A stretch of 64,000 nucleotides of DNA from Euwallacea fornicatus (lineage: Eukaryota > Arthropoda > Insecta > Coleoptera > Curculionidae). Under the pieces are notes generated by a model, which searched no databases, was not told the DNA's origin, and saw only the letters and a list, made by a program, of their open reading frames with translations. This document shows positions 1 to 11,989 of the stretch, piece after piece (within the stretch, counting starts at the first letter, position 1; every line of letters starts with the position of its first letter). The translations under genes and the position numbers were made by a program. Where the stretch lies: positions 2,108,001 through 2,172,000 of the forward strand of contig NC_089558.1 of NCBI RefSeq assembly GCF_040115645.1, given 5' to 3'.

Positions 1-379
1 AATGATTTTAGCATAAGCAGGAGTAAGATCTGAAATTATAAAAATATGTTTGCTTAGTCGTTTATACAATCTACCAAGCTGAAGAACGGCATCATTTCAA
101 AGAAAAAAGAATTGTATTTAATTTCATTTAAATTATTTTAAGATAAATAAATCAATGCACTGCTTCGATTTGTATTAAGCATATTCAAGATCGGGTGCAC
201 GTTGTGTTCGACTCCTGTTTATAATGACATCTTGACATGTCATAAGTGTCACTGTTTTTTTCCGTTTAGTTGTATACATGTGGGGTTCTTTTCCCGAATT
301 TTTGAACAGTTTGTAATCAAAATAAAATTACTATTAAACAATTTAGAACAAATAAAGGTTATACCAAAATATCACAAAT
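1..379. other. Region upstream of Uba2
   Basis: AT-rich sequence before the Uba2 start codon. It should contain the promoter and 5' UTR, but no TATA box or other element could be placed. The short open frame at 202-408 overlaps the Uba2 start and has no recognisable content. Confidence 0.4.
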
Positions 380-3300
380 ATGACTCAGCCGGTTCCTCAT
401 TCGATTGATCCCAGAGCTCGTGAGTTGATACCAAAATCAAAAATTCTTGTTGTTGGTGCTGGTGGAATTGGATGCGAGGTTCTGAAGAATTTAGCCCTTT
501 CGGGGTTTCAAGATATCGAAATTGTAAGTATTTTATGGTCAGTCGTGTATCGCAGTTTATAGAATATATTTCAGAGTTCATAGAGTTTTCAGACCATGAC
601 AACATTCAATTGATAATGAGGAACAGACGCCTCAATGAACTTTTGTATGCCAAAGGACCTTAATACATCTTGGAGATGCCTCAAAAAACTAATAATTATA
701 GTGGTAACTTTCCTTAAAAAAAGGAAATAAAACACTTTGCCTTAACTTAACTAACAAATGTGGTTCTAAATGGCCCTATTTCTGGTAAAGATTCATATAC
801 AGAAACCTTTATGTAATGCATGTGTCTCCATGGTGTTGAAGGTGACAAACTCAGGAGGCATCTTTTGAATTGTGAATTGTTTTAATTGCATTACTGTATA
901 ACTCTAAGAAGCAAATACCATAATTAGATATTTTTTCTTAATGAGATTCTGATCAAAAACAAACAATTTCCCAGAAAAATAGTTTCTAAGGACATTTAGT
1001 TTATGAAATAATTCTTCTAGATTGATTTGGACACAATAGATGTGAGCAACTTGAATCGCCAATTTCTCTTCAGAAAAGAACATGTTGGCAAACCCAAAGC
1101 TGTTGTAGCAAGAGAAAGTATTTTGGCCAACAACCCTGATGTTAAAATTAAAGCATATCACGATAGTGTATTGAGGTAGAAACTAAAGATTTCCAGTAAA
1201 ATTAACTAACATAATTAGTCAACATTTTTAGTTCTGAATATGGACTTACTTTTTTTACAAGGTTCAATTTAGTTTTAAATGCGCTTGACAATAGAACCGC
1301 AAGAAACCATGTAAACAGAATGTGCTTAGCGGCAGATGTACCTTTAATAGAGTCTGGAACTTCTGGTTATTCAGGGCAAGTTGAATTGATCAAAAAAGGT
1401 GTTACCCAATGCTATGAGTGCCAACCCAAACCCCCACAAAGGACTTTCCCAGGATGCACTATCAGAAACACCCCATCTGAGCCAGTACATTGTATAGTTT
1501 GGTCTAAACACTTGTTCAAGTATGTTCATCACTGACAAGTAGTTAAGAATTGGTAATTTTAAATAAGTATTTTAGTCAGTTATTTGGTGAAGATGATCCA
1601 GACCAGGATGTATCTCCAGATACTGAAGACCCAGAGGCTAAAGTTGATGGAGGGAATAGTTTAACTGAAAGTGGAAATATAAAAAGGATTTCAACAAGGC
1701 AGTGGATACAGGAAATTGACTATGATCCTGAAAAACTATTTGATAAATTTTTCTTGGATGATATTAAATATTTATTGAGTATGGGTAAGTTTTATTACAT
1801 TTTAATTCATGATGAGGTAAATTATAAGTGTGGAAAATTAATTTTATGTGCTAATACTAAAAGGGAAATCAGTAGGATCAAGTGGTGTAAATATTAGTGC
1901 TGCAAATCAAGCATTTAAACTATACACACAAATACATTACTACATCAATTTTGACAATTTTCAAGCTTATACTAGCTATCTCATAAAAATGGACAAAATT
2001 TACTTAGCTATTTTTGAAAAAATTTTGATGAACTAAAAAAAAAAAACAAAGTAATATTGTTTAGACTAGAATTATAAACAAAACTTCTTATATTGTTTAA
2101 ATTTTTTCCCAATTAAAAATTGTTTTAACCTTAAGTTATCATTGCATGTCAGAGACATGTCATGTCATGTACTTTAGAGAAATACTTTCTATCAAAAAAT
2201 GTAAAAGCATGAAGTTCTATTTAAAATTTTGAAGTTAACACCTGAAGGAAAAGAATTTGAATTTAAAAAAAAACTTTGGCATTATTTAATTGTTTGACAA
2301 GTATGATTTTTTTAAGTTTTTAGTTCATCAAAATCTCATTCAGTTTTAGCTTCATTTGTTTTTTATGAGACAGCCTATCTGTTTGAATGTTTTCTAAAAA
2401 CTGCATCTTCTACAAGTTTTAGAAGCTACCAATAAAAATTGTATATTTGTTAAGAAACTTTTGGTTAAAAAACCATATTTTTTAGAAAACTTATGGAAAA
2501 AACGGACTCCTCCTAAACCGCTCTCATGGAAAGAAGCTGAAACACTCGTTGGAGACAAAAAAAATGAGGAAACAGGTTCTGTAGGGTCAATAGATATGGA
2601 GGTTTGGTCAATAGCGAAATGTGCAGAGGTATTTGCTGATAGTGTCTGCGTGCTGAAAAAAGAATTAGCCAACAAAGACTTCCTAGTTTGGGATAAAGAC
2701 GACAAACCTGCCATGGATTTTGTTACTGCCTGCGCCAATATTCGGTCATACATCTTTTTAATCCCTCAAAATTCCAAATTCCAAGTAAAATGTATGCTAC
2801 AAAACATTTATATCTCCTTAGTGTTGTGACTTTTAACACTATTTTCAGCTATCGCCGGCAACATAATTCCAGCAATCGCCACTGCAAATGCCATAATTGC
2901 GGGTCTCGTAGTATTATACGCGTTCAGAGTCTTAATTGACGAGTTTGAGAAGTGTCCCTCGATATATTTAAGACAGAAATCTGTCCATTCCAAGTTCGTT
3001 TTGGCGGCTGATAAACAATTATCAAAGGTAATTTGACGGCGAAGAAATTTGTAAAGAAATCAGTTTGAATGTTTTAAGGCTAATCCTAATTGTTACGTAT
3101 GCAGTCCCATGCCATTTGTCAACGTGTTCGTGAACGTTAAAAACATGACTGTAAAAGAATTTGAATCTGAAGTTCTTAAAAAGCACCTCAACATGGTGGC
3201 TCCGGACGTGGTTTTGGACGGCAAAGGAGTGGTGGTGATCTCATCTGAGGAAGGAGAAACTGAAGTAAGTTTCATTCTCTCATAAATCAATATAATATTA

Positions 3301-3677
3301 ATTGTTCCTTACAGGCAAACAATGATAAATTTCTTTCCCAACTCGGTATAGTTGATGGAAGCATTCTGAAGTGCGACGATTTTCTTCAAAACTACGAACT
3401 AACAGTTGCAGTCAACAATTATGAGGCGGAAACTAAAGAAGACCCCTTGTTTAAGGTTGTTGCTAACCCCGACGAATTGAAAGCGAAAGAGGCAAAAAAT
3501 GGCAAGGAAAACGGTGCTTCGGAGAGCAACAAGGAGGTGGAAAGTGAAGAGGATGATCTAATGGTGGTGGATGAAATGAGTGATGATCCACAGGAAGGAT
3601 CGTCTAGTAAAAAGAGAAAGTTGAATCAAGAGAGTGATGATGATATTGTGGAAGTTGTAATCCCTACATCCATGTAA
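380..3677 (+). CDS. Uba2: SUMO-activating enzyme subunit 2 (UBA2), complete, 8 exons
   Basis: UBA2 is the catalytic half of the SUMO E1. With its partner AOS1/SAE1 it adenylates SUMO, takes it onto a cysteine as a thioester and passes it to UBC9, mainly in the nucleus. Exons read from GT-AG signals: 380-523, 1021-1175, 1232-1519, 1576-1784, 2486-2791, 2849-3027, 3079-3264, 3315-3677. They join in frame to 609 residues plus stop, close to the usual 630-640. Visible landmarks: ATP-binding glycine loop VVGAGGIGCE (24-33), DLDTIDVSNLNRQFLF (50-65), zinc cysteines CYEC (160-163) and CYVC (432-435), active-site Cys175 in PGCTIRNTPSEP, a ubiquitin-fold domain after about 436, and an acidic tail with a KKRK nuclear signal and a SUMO-interaction-like DDDIVEVVI near the end. 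The exon 5 donor was chosen at 2792 (GTATGC) because it alone keeps frame with the AGNIIPAIAT block. All exon joins are inferred without transcript data. Confidence 0.96.
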
Positions 3678-3825
3678 TCTTTATGAAGTCATATTACTGT
3701 AATAGTTATTCTAAGACATATGGAAAACGATACTTTACTGCACGCTCGCAAGAAAACGGTATTTTGTATCCACAGATAGATTAAAACAAAGATTAATCAG
3801 TACATGTATTAATTTTGCATTAAAA

Positions 3826-3831
3826 AATAAA
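3826..3831 (+). promoter_or_regulatory. Polyadenylation signal of Uba2
   Basis: An AATAAA hexamer lies about 150 bases after the Uba2 stop codon and is followed by a T-rich stretch, as expected for 3' end formation. The 3' UTR therefore probably ends near 3850. Confidence 0.7.
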
Positions 3832-3849
3832 GATTTTTGTTCTTAAATG

Positions 3850-4638
3850 GGTATTATGAGTGTTTTATTCCAGTCAAAAGGGCTTTGACAGAGTGACCAA
3901 TTTAGCAGTTAACTTGATTGTTAAAATGCATTTCTGACAAATTCATGTGACATCATAGTCGGAAAATCATCAGTCAATTGGTCTTGCATTAACTCTTATG
4001 CATAATTCTTGTTATATAGTCGCGTGCGATCAAACCATGTAAAAAACCTTTATATTTTAATACATCTCTTGCCAGGAGACATTGTCAACAATACATCAAT
4101 TTCAACTTACAACTCATTCATTTCATTACACAATCGCATCGGATAGGGCCTCTATTTACCTTCTAATTTCCATGTTTCGCCACAGGCAGTACAGCGAATT
4201 ACCAGTATCTAAACATTGCTATTTAGGTAGAACCTCTATTCGTATTAGATTTGAGTAGGAGTGGCGTAATTTAGAACTTTTTTTACAAGTGTGCAACCTT
4301 ACGAAATTTTCAAATTATGACAAAAATTCCGACCTAAATCCTAATGGTTGATTTAAAATAAAAACGTGTTGGATCCGTAAGGAAAGTCCATAATTTTCTA
4401 GTATTGGGGAAAATGAGGAAATTGTGTGATGGATTGAAATGTATTAAATACAATGCACTCTCGACAGGTATTTAAACTTCTGCCAAATTGGGTTCAATCA
4501 AGCTGCAAATTCTTTGATAACGCTTGGAGAAATATTAAATAAATAAATATTCATCCTTTTTTAGTCGGGGGTTATATAAGTGTCTTTGAGTCTCATTGTT
4601 AGGAAGAATATGGTTTATTATCTAAAGAATGTACCTTA
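3850..4638. other. Intergenic spacer, nothing recognised
   Basis: AT-rich sequence between the Uba2 3' end and the first hAT-like MITE. No gene, RNA or clear repeat was seen. Confidence 0.4.
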
Positions 4639-4641
4639 ATA

Positions 4642-4790
4642 TCGGTCTGGAGGGGTGGAGGGGGGGCTAGTAGGTTGGGTGATGGCCCAGGGCGACGGAG
4701 TTTTTGGTCGATCGACGGTTTTTCCTGGAAATAGGGAGGCGGTGGTGAAGGATTTCGCCCGAGACACTGGACTCGCTAAGACCGGCCCTG
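4642..4790. mobile_element. hAT-like MITE, copy 1
   Basis: The segment ends in CTAAGACCGGCCCTG, the same right tip seen at 5437, 8893 and 15234. The left end begins near TCGGTCTGG. The flanks CCTTAATA and CCTTGATC agree at 6 of 8 bases, as expected for an aged 8-bp hAT target duplication. The interior is GC-richer than its surroundings. A small open frame at 4655-4861 crosses it and is not a gene. Confidence 0.5.
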
Positions 4791-5303
4791 CCTTGATCGT
4801 TGAATTTTTGGAAACAAACCAAAAATCGTTTTTTTTTTTACAATGCTTTAAAAGAAATTGAGCATAAAAACGTGCATTTTTGCTCCGAATACGGATAAAT
4901 TGTAAAACTTCTTGGCTCTCTTATATCGACCTCTGGAACTTCATTAGCACTTCCATGAGGAGCGAACGGCATACAAAAACCGTATCTCCGTTACACGTAC
5001 CGGGTTTATTTTCTTTGTGAGTCCTGTTCTAATCTGTTGTAAGTATTTCATAGTCACGTTTCACCGACAATGCATTGGATAGATTTAGCTCGGAAAGATT
5101 AATTACACGGATTTTGGTTTATGTTGTTACCACCTTTTTTGCTGGCGTTGAATCTGTATGGGGTTAATAGGCTTAACGACCTTTTGCCTAATGATGGACA
5201 TCTTCGGGAAGTTCTATGCGATTTTTGAGTACTGAACCTGAGTAATATGTAACAGTTTTTGAAAACTTATTGGTTTCATTAGGTATGTGTGTTTACAACA
5301 TAT

Positions 5304-5437
5304 CAGTACCGGACCTATGGGAGGCGAAATTGATTGACAGCTCAGTGCTTTTCTTGGTTGGCGATTTTTCTTTGAGCTGGGGAGGTTGACTACTAACAAA
5401 TGTGCCCAGGGCGCCAGACTTGCCAAGACCGGCCCTG
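5304..5437. mobile_element. hAT-like MITE, copy 2
   Basis: A 134-bp element starting CAGTACCGGACC and ending AAGACCGGCCCTG, which form an imperfect terminal inverted repeat. The eight flanking bases, CAACATAT and CAAAATAC, match at six positions. Tips beginning CAG and an 8-bp duplication are typical of hAT transposons. It has no coding capacity. Confidence 0.6.
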
Positions 5438-5780
5438 CAAAATACGTACACTCACATCATATGCATGCCCGAAGACATAGGCACATGCGGGTGTAGCCGC
5501 GAAAAGATGACATGAGCTCAGCCTGTTGTGGATACACCCGGTTTCACCAATTTCGAGAATGGGTTCAGGATATCCACAAAGCGGAAAAGTTTCGTTGAAG
5601 GTCAATTTCTGAAAATTCTCTTAAAGCCTAATGGCGAAGTTTTCTCTTCTTCACTACCTTCTGGTATAAACGAGAGCGATAGGTTCTTAACGTTAATATC
5701 GGTCGACATCGCTAATTCGCCCTAATTGACTCAATCATCAATTACCAAGTCATCTTATACGGCACTTAGAAACTGGATGT
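5438..5780. other. Spacer upstream of netrin, nothing recognised
   Basis: No gene or repeat was recognised. It may contain distal promoter sequence of netrin. Confidence 0.3.
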
Positions 5781-5787
5781 TGTGTGC

Positions 5788-5910
5788 GCCCCTTCAGGGG
5801 CGGCGCTCTCAGGATATGTCTGATCAGACAGCGCTTCGCCAGTCACACGGCGGACACTGTCGAAGCGACGCGAGACGCCGCTTACCGTGAAAGCTCCCGA
5901 GCGAGCTTTC
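5788..5910 (+). promoter_or_regulatory. GC-rich, palindrome-bearing segment before the netrin exon
   Basis: A short GC-rich stretch ends about 60 bases before the netrin ATG. It holds a 5-bp stem with TTCA loop (GCCCC/GGGGC, 5788-5801), a perfect 14-bp palindrome TGTCTGATCAGACA (5817-5830) and an 8-bp stem with 6-base loop (GAAAGCTC/GAGCTTTC, 5889-5910). Position and composition suggest promoter or 5' UTR sequence of netrin. No transcription start can be placed, and binding factors are unknown. Confidence 0.35.
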
Positions 5911-5967
5911 GTCTTCTTTTTGAACTCGGCTAACTATGGGATATTGAGATTTTTTGCTTAAAAAATC

Positions 5968-7177
5968 ATGGTTTCTTCGAACGTGTTGCTCCTGCTTTTG
6001 GCTCTGGCTGTGGGCCCGGGTCTGTGCATCAGCGAAAATTTCCTAAAAATGTTTGAAGGGCAACAGACCCCGGTGGATCCGTGTTACGACGAAGAGCGTC
6101 CTCGAAGGTGCATTCCGGACTTCGTCAATGCAGCCTTCGGGGTTCCTGTCAAAGCTTCTTCCACGTGCGGAGTGCACTCCCCCGTGCATTATTGCGAATC
6201 CCCGGAGCCTGGGGCTACCCCCCAATGCCACCTTTGTGATGACCATCAAGCGCGCTATAGATTTCCTTCGGTTCACTTAACGGATTTGAACAACCCCAAT
6301 AACGTGACGTGCTGGAGGAGCGACCCTCTTCCTCCCGTAACCTCCATAGATGCCCCCCCCGACAATGTAACTTTGACTTTGAGCTTGGGAAAGAAATATG
6401 AGCTTACATATGTGAGCCTGCAGTTCTGCCCTTTGACTCCCAAGCCGGATTCGATAGCGATCTTCAAGAGCATGGATTACGGAAAGACTTGGCAGCCCTT
6501 TCAATTTTATTCGAGTCAATGTCGAAGAGTTTACGGGAGGCCTAATAGGGCTACCATAACAAAAGCCAATGAGCAGGAGGCTCGATGCACTGACGCTCAT
6601 CGCTACACGGGGGGTGACTCTTTTGGGTTCGGGCAAATCTCTAGAATCGCGTTCAGCACACTTGAGGGACGTCCTAGTGCTCTGGACTTCGACAACTCCC
6701 CGGTTCTCCAGGACTGGGTCACTGCAACTGACATCAAAGTGGTCTTTAACAGGCTGCACATGCCAGTGGAGGATATCTCTGACGATTTGGACCTCTTGGT
6801 GGATGAAAACATGTACAACAAGCAGCGCTTCGAGGAGGAGAACTTGACTCGGGAGCCCTCAGTGCAGCTGGTTAACGAGATGCAAGTTTTGGACAACGAG
6901 CCCGCTCCCACAAATACCAAAGTCGGGGTAGACATGGCCTCTAATGGGATACACGGGTACCATCAAGTGACCCATCAATACGCCGTGGCGGACTTTGCAG
7001 TGGGGGGTCGTTGCAAGTGCAATGGTCATGCGAGCCGTTGTGTGACCGGTCGGGATGGACAATTAGCTTGTGAATGTAAACATAACACTGCCGGAAGGGA
7101 TTGTGAACGATGTAAACCCTTTCATTTTGATCGGCCCTGGGGGAGGGCCACTGCACGGGACGCCAATGAATGTAAAG
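5968..7177 (+). CDS. Net: Netrin, first coding exon (gene continues beyond the window)
   Basis: Netrins are secreted laminin-related cues that steer axons and other cells through DCC/Frazzled and UNC-5 receptors. The exon encodes 403 residues plus one base. Residues 1-20 (MVSSNVLLLLLALAVGPGLC) form a signal peptide. A laminin N-terminal domain VI covers roughly 30-347, with the family's PVDPCYDEERPRRCIPDFVN block, many paired cysteines and N-glycosylation sites (NVT, NLT). Residues 349-402 are the first laminin-type EGF repeat (CKCNGHASRC ... CECKHNTAGRDCERC). The frame stays open for twelve codons after 7177, but AAAG/GTAAGT at 7174-7183 is a strong donor that leaves phase 1, where family members continue with Ala-Cys-Asn-Cys. 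The second and third EGF repeats and the C-terminal NTR domain are missing from the window. NetA versus NetB cannot be decided. Confidence 0.95.
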
Positions 7178-7239
7178 GTAAGTCGGAGTTTGCAGGCAAC
7201 GGGGAATTAAAATAGGAAGATATGAGCAACAGGCACATT

Positions 7240-8734
7240 GTATTCTCACAAAATTAGCAACGTGAATAGTAGGGGCCGAGTCAATTCGGAAAGCTTCATA
7301 TACAGGGTATCCGTTTCTGGAGCTCGGCTGGATTTGTGCTCTTTGGCACCCGCGAGACCGGTTGCAAAAGCCTGTGGAAATGTCCTCGTTAGTTCAAATA
7401 GTGGTTTGTCTTCGCAATTTCTCCATTCATGGAATTTGTCATGTAAATCCAGTTTATTCGAGCACATAGGTGAGTTGCTTTGGATGGGAAAAGTCTCGGG
7501 ACCCTGTTTCATTTCCTGCATTTTGAGGGCTTGAAAACCGCTCTCAATCAGCATTAAATCTCGATAAAACTGAGAAAGACCGATTAAATCTGGCATGCAA
7601 AGTGGCGTTTAACTTTTTCAGGACAGGACGGTGGTGTGGGCATTTATTTTATTGAAATAAATTAGCACCACCGGGCACCACCGTCTTGAGTGCTGCAATT
7701 CGAAAACGTCATGAATATTAATGTGCGTCAACCGCTGAATTTTTATTAATGACCGTTTATTCTTTTGTCGTTTTATTGCCGCCAATAAATCGATGCCCCG
7801 CACGAAGTAATCTATGGTCAGTCCGATCATCACTGGTCCAGTGGTGTGTCTTTTTTTTTTACTCACATCTGTCCAGACTCTCCAGTGAACCTCAGACGTG
7901 CAGACGCGTCATCCAGAATGAAAACCGCCACTGTCGGGATTCATGCTCTCCATGGCAGAGAAATTGTGATTATTGGGTACCGAAAGTGATGTTAAAGAGA
8001 ACGTTCTTTGTCGCGCCCCTGGGTTCTGGTTTTCGGATACCTCGTAAGCCATTATCACCCAGTTGCTCTTCGCACAAAAACCTGCCGCTTTTTAAGTCTC
8101 ATCTCAAATATCCCCCGGCACACATCGTTCGAATAAAGGATTGGAGGTTTCAATCCAACGTGCAATTTCTTTCAGAAGCGCCCGATGTAGTGGGACTGGG
8201 CGACTCCATAGCAAACAATCCATGACAAGTCTCCAGTGCCAATCAAAGCTCTGGCTGCTTTCCATTGAGGAATTCCCAGTGAAATTTTTGCCATAATTTT
8301 TGTACCACCCCTATTTCTACGAAGTTGACATCTTCATGGTGCGTGTCTGTGAATATATCATCTAGATATAAAGCCTTTAGGTGCACTCGTTTCGTTTATA
8401 AAACAGGGATCACGTCCTGGAAATGGCTTTTCAACCGAATTCCCCATCCAAAGCTCATTATATCCAATTCGAGTTTAAAATAGTAAGGAGCTCATGGAGC
8501 TTCGAGTAACAGGATCGGAGCGGAAAGCCCCATTCTTCGGGTAAGCTGCTCATTACCGAAACGTCACATTTTATTACGGAGAACGATGAAATTAAAAATC
8601 ACTTTAAATGGGATTTGGTGCCATCGGCTTCCGGACTTTCGGGCTAAGTTGCTCTATGGAAATTAATTCGGATTTGTACTGCCTCTGCGAGCGTTTTTTT
8701 AGATATTGTGCCCCCCTCCGAGTTAAGAACACTC
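7240..8734. other. Intronic sequence, nothing recognised
   Basis: Several open frames of 100-158 codons exist here (for example 7749-8225), but none shows a recognisable domain or composition like a real exon. The only repeat-like sign is an ACAGGGTAT near 7302, resembling the tip of the long-TIR transposons found further on. Confidence 0.3.
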
Positions 8735-8893
8735 GCCCTTATGGGGCACGAGATTGGTCGCCGACCCAGTGTGGCAGACCAGGAAATTCTTGGAGGAAAG
8801 GCCTCCGCCTTCTCCCAGGAAAGGGCCTTCCCGGGGGGAGGGAGGTTATAAAATATTTTCGCCGGGGCACCGAACTAGCTAAGGCCGGCCCTG
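8735..8893. mobile_element. hAT-like MITE, copy 3 (right part)
   Basis: The right tip CTAAGGCCGGCCCTG at 8879-8893 matches the other copies, and the preceding stretch has the same GC-rich, G-run-bearing character as copies 1 and 4. A clear left tip was not found, so the left boundary is approximate. Confidence 0.45.
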
Positions 8894-11800
8894 TTCAAAA
8901 TGATTACAAGTCTAATACGTTTTGAAACACTTTGTTCAAAAACATAAATCTCTTGATTCATTCTTTCAGATTATTTTTAAATCGTAATATCTCCAAGATA
9001 TGATTTTGCCTAATTGGTCATCATTTCCCACTTTCCCCTATCGACACAAAGACATAATATGATTGCTTTTGGACCGAATAACTGCTCGCTCAAGACCACT
9101 TCGGCAATATTACCTCCAAAACAAATAACTTGAAATGGACCAATCTTCCGCATAATTATCTAGTTTGAGCTTCATTATTCCATAAGAATAAACATTGATG
9201 TCTCAGATAATTGTTTGATCTCCTCTTTGGTTTGTCCGACTCTGAGAAATCGTGTTTTGCAATGGCACACTGTGTATTATCTGGGAATTTCTTAAAAATT
9301 AGTTGTAGGAACGTAAGTACTCATCTCATGTGGGCAATGCTCCTTAGCGAAACCGGCTATCTCCGTGGAGCGTATAACTCGCAGCACCAAAGTAGCCATA
9401 AATTTATATCAGTTTTATTATTAGAGATAGATAAGTTCCCGCAGTGTCGTCTCCGACTTAACTGAAAGGAACAGTTAAGATAACTTGAAATTTATTAACT
9501 GACACGCCGGTGTGGAAGTCAATTTTACGTCTACCAAACTTATTGGTGTCCGTATCTCCCTAATTGCCTTGTCGCTATTAGGTATCCGTAATTCCGTTTC
9601 GTTAGGACCAATGAGGGATTGAATTCAATGAGGAGACACGTCGAAAAGCTTAGAGCCTGCGCAATATTCAAAAACCGCAGCCTACGCGAATTAACTAAGG
9701 CCGAAATGACCCTGTCAAAATCCGAGTTTGACACTCTCGGAGTGTCTCTAGATTGTCTTTACTTGGCGGAGCGTCTTCACTTGCTCAAACGATAAATTTT
9801 CATGTTTTCAACGACCTTTCGAAGAAGACCTCCGAACTTACCGGATTTAGTGCTCTTTGATGAATAGAAAAGCTGAGAAGAGTGAACGCGGGTTTAAAGT
9901 CCTCGCTCTAGCCGAGCAGTTCTCACTCACGAGTTGTTCCGTCGACGGGAAACTATGGAAATTGAATGCCTAGGGAGTCTCTAATGAATTCGAAAGTTAA
10001 TTAATTCGAACGAAAACACAAAGTCACATCGACCGATTATTCTCGATTAGAATAATAGTTTTGGATAGTATCTAATTTAAATCTAAACAGCTACCGGAAG
10101 GGAGCAATCAAATCAGTTTGGATAATTTATTCATGCCCAAAACACTTTGTTGACATTAATATGGCATTTAAACCCACCGCAAAGTCTTTCGGGTGAGTTA
10201 TCGCGTTAATTTTGTTTGAGTTAGATTTTGCTTAGATTCGATGTTTTCGTAGGAGTGACGGTTTGGTGACGAGCTTGAACACATGCCTAAACATTGAATG
10301 GATCTTTCTCATTGAAATCCCAAAGACATTAATCTCGCTCCAAACTTCCCGGGGAATAAAGACTTAACCCAGGCAGAAATGTCATTTTTTGGACCTCTTT
10401 ACCGGCCATTTGCCTTACTGACAAACGATCTGCACAAATAAAGACCCGGGAACAGGTAGCTTACCAATTATTTAATAGCAGCCTGACCTTTGCTTGCAAG
10501 ATTAGTGGAGTAGCACACATATGGCATGGGTGGATATAAATTATGGTATTGTCATGTCAGAGAACCACGGGACGGTTCTACCTGCCTCGAAATTCATTCA
10601 CAAAATATGGAGTCACAAGGGGCCAAACGCTTGATGGAGTCCTAGAATCTGTCCTCGTAGTTTCTCGTTCCTAGCAAAGTGAATTATTAACTAACGGAGT
10701 CTTAGTAACTTTAATGGTTTAGCGACAGCCGTTAAGATCTGATTTCCAATTATTCTAATACAGCGAATTTATCACCAACACTCCTAGCTGCCTATTGAAT
10801 ACATCTGTACCCCATGCCACCTAATCCTGATTAATGGTCATCAATAATATTAGCATAAATACTCGAAAGATCTTGTTTTCCATGTAAGCAACACGCTTTA
10901 TCGTCTGAAATATTTCAGAACAACCTAAACGATGCACTTCTACGCCATACATTGTGGGTTATAGGATTTTTTGCGATAAAAGTCAAGTGAAATAGATGCA
11001 TTTGAAACTGTGCCAAGCTGCAGTGGCCATCACGTCGTGAAATAGCTTATTGTGTTGAAAACCCGACGATCTTTTTCCATTACTTCCACCCAGATCTCCA
11101 TTGATGTGTGGATTGAAATGTGCCATAATGCGCGTGTTTACACGGCCGTAATAGTAATTCATTACCCTCGTGAGATAAGGCCGAGATTTTATTTTACAAT
11201 ATTTGCTCCACTCGTTAACTTCTGGTTTTCTCTAATTACATTAGTTTAGTGATAATTAAATTTACTAAGTTTTCCTACCGTTAAGCAACTATTTATTATG
11301 GCAACTATGTTAAGTGCCATTACTTCCTTTCAGACGTATACGGGAGTCTTGTACGCTTTCGTGCAGTTGTCATATGCTTTAAGTTCATATTAGATGATTA
11401 CGTGTGCTTGTGTCCAGCACGTGAGATAAGGAAAATCTTCGCCGGTACAAAAGTCTGAAGACCAAAGCATTCTAAAAATACCGGTGGAAACATGCCTATT
11501 AAGTCCCGTTAACTTCGGAAATATAAAAATATTATTCTTCCCATTCCTAGGTATGTTTATTTGGTCTAGAGCAGCTTTACAGCGGACTTCAGCTTCTGGA
11601 AAACCATAAATCTTTATTTAATGTAAATATGGTTTAACCTTGTTGTATTGACGTACCTGTGATAGGAGCAAACATTTGTTTTATTAGCTTGTTTAAGTGA
11701 TTTAGCACACCGTGAGCGACACGAATTCACAGTCTCGGACAAAATCGATTTAACCACCGGGAAATGTTAATGTTCATATGTTAACTTAAATAAATTTCGT

Positions 11801-11985
11801 CGGACCGATGGATATCCAAAAATTTTCGACATCTTCAAAGAGCTGTCCTCCATTTTTTTGGTTCGTATTTCTTTCCACGACTTCCCAACGGTTGTCGATC
11901 GAGTCCAAATCCGAAGGCTCGGCAGGCCGGTTCAGAACACACACGTTTTAAATAATTTTACGATTTTCAAAGTGCGTTTTCATGC
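8894..11985. other. Intronic sequence, nothing recognised
   Basis: About 3.1 kb of non-repetitive-looking AT-rich sequence. No transposase remnant, tandem repeat or RNA gene was seen. Being one of the longest repeat-poor stretches in the intron, it is a reasonable place to look for enhancers. Confidence 0.3.
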
Positions 11986-11989
11986 TGAA

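Noticed and set aside
2486..2829. Uba2 exon 5 ending at the GTAAAA donor near 2785
   Set aside because: That donor breaks the frame into the next exon; GTATGC at 2792 restores it and the expected protein order.
6277..6759. 160-codon open frame on the minus strand inside the netrin exon
   Set aside because: Antisense of the well-supported netrin coding sequence, with no recognisable domain. Other shorter antisense frames here are the same effect.
7749..8225. 158-codon open frame on the plus strand
   Set aside because: No recognisable domain, low-complexity start and no clear splice context; length alone is not enough in a 64 kb window.
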